Positions 62,956 through 64,000 of a stretch of 64,000 nucleotides of DNA are shown here, piece by piece. The notes under the pieces are model-generated. The model ran no database searches. It saw only the letters and a program-made list of their open reading frames with translations, and had not been told where the DNA came from. Each line of letters opens with the position of its first letter. Position 1 is the first letter of the stretch. The position numbers were made by a program, and so were the translations under genes. This DNA comes from Ceriagrion tenellum (Eukaryota > Arthropoda > Insecta > Odonata > Coenagrionidae): NCBI GenBank assembly GCA_963169105.1, contig OY720634.1, positions 114,426,430-114,490,429 on the forward strand, in the 5' to 3' direction.

Positions 62956-64000
62956 GTGAAAAATACAGTAACCTCATACATAGCCGGGTATTCTAATAGA
63001 GTAAATTTACCGACGATTCAATGCACTATGGGAAATCTGAAGCCTTCACGGCTGCCGACGACAGCATCATGGGAAAGCATAGGAAAAGCATACCGTAGGG
63101 AGACAGGGAAAACAGCGATGAATGAATATGAAGAGAAAAAAGCCGTTCGAACAGTTAGTTTCCATTGAGTGAAAGGAGAATGGAATCAGGATAAAGGGCT
63201 GTAGAGGTGACGATAGTGGATGAAACGGGTTGGAGGCAAGGGGAGGCAAGGAATCCCAGAGTGAGGAAATGAGTGGACGGGGCGCCGAGGAATCAATTGG
63301 GTCCCATTCATTGGTTCGCGCAGGGGGAGGGGTGTGAAATCGAAGGTCGAAGGCAGAGGGTGCGGGCGGGTAAAAAGAGAAGGGGGAGGTGAACGGGAGA
63401 AGGGTACTGCCTCGAGAATGGGGGGAGGGAGCACAGCCTGCAATGTTGGGGTTCTGAGAGGAGCCGAGGTCGGGCGTGTGAGTGTATTGGTCCTGGGAGA
63501 TGTGGGCAGAGAGGCAGGGCGAGGTATCGGCGCGTTCAACTGTGAATTATTCGTAATTTTGGGGAAGCCTTTATGCTTCTGGCCCTCTACCGCCCCCTCT
63601 TGCCATATCTTCTCCCTGCCACCCATCCCACCCCAAACCTATCGGCACATACTCCACGAGGGAGCGAAGTAGGGAGGGAAGCGGGGCCTAAAACGCGCCC
63701 CTGTCGATCGAATCGCTCTTCTTTCACCGCTACCGAGGCTTTCCTTCCATTTTTATCAATCCCATTCCCTATCTCAGCCCATTGCTCACTCAACCCATTT
63801 TCTTCATTTAAGTACCCTGCCACGCGCTCATTTCTAAGCAGCCTCGTCCATTCCCCACCCTTCGCATACATTTCGCCCTGAAAACATTAGGATTAGAAAA
63901 ATACATTTAGACACTTTTCCACCTACTTGATATGGGACCTTCTTTGAGACCCATTCTATTATGTATTCACTCCTTAGCCTCCCCGTAAGAAATCCTCCAC
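62956..64000. other. GA-rich then CT-rich island near the window end
   Basis: GA-rich at about 63170-63500, switching to CT-rich at about 63570-63870, then AT-rich to the end. Frames of up to 146 codons are open on both strands because of the bias, and their products are proline/serine- or glycine/arginine-rich. No gene is called. Confidence 0.5.

Overview
This window looks like a piece of a large eukaryotic nuclear genome, most probably from an arthropod. I find no operons, ribosome binding sites or dense coding sequence. The DNA is AT-rich and has almost no reading frame longer than chance allows. The only protein-coding signals I can recognise are degraded retroelements of kinds common in insects and other arthropods. 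I found no convincing exon of a host gene on either strand, so the window is probably intergenic or lies inside a very large intron. The arthropod assignment is an inference.

The most structured part is a cluster of nested mobile elements at about 18.7-23.4 kb. A decayed Ty1/copia pol gene runs on the minus strand (about 18710-20310). Its reverse transcriptase and RNase H signatures can be read only by crossing stops and frameshifts. It is followed head-to-head by a 5'-truncated non-LTR (LINE) reverse transcriptase on the plus strand (about 20400-23374), which still has its C-terminus, an AATAAA signal and a short poly(A) end. A foldback DNA element of 1195 bp (21176-22370) is inserted in the LINE. 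It has two nearly identical inverted arms of more than 500 bp, a 152-bp spacer and a 3-bp TAA target duplication. Taking out the element and one TAA puts the interrupted LINE frame back in register exactly at the junction, which fixes the insertion boundaries. Each arm carries a tRNA-like unit with a box A, a box B and a following T run, and the two units point towards each other.

Elsewhere there is a second diverged LINE RT fragment (minus strand, about 36790-37000), an 80-bp perfect palindrome with an (AT)n core (25303-25382), several short tandem duplications, and many GC-richer islands with strong purine/pyrimidine strand bias. Several of these islands switch sharply from pyrimidine-rich to purine-rich on the same strand, near 10.0, 15.1, 33.1, 36.2, 50.1 and 55.26 kb; others switch the opposite way, near 45.96, 51.85 and 63.5 kb. 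The rest is AT-rich sequence in which I could identify nothing.

No protein system working as a unit can be supported here. The history I can read is layered: an old copia copy, a LINE beside it, and a younger foldback element landing in the LINE.
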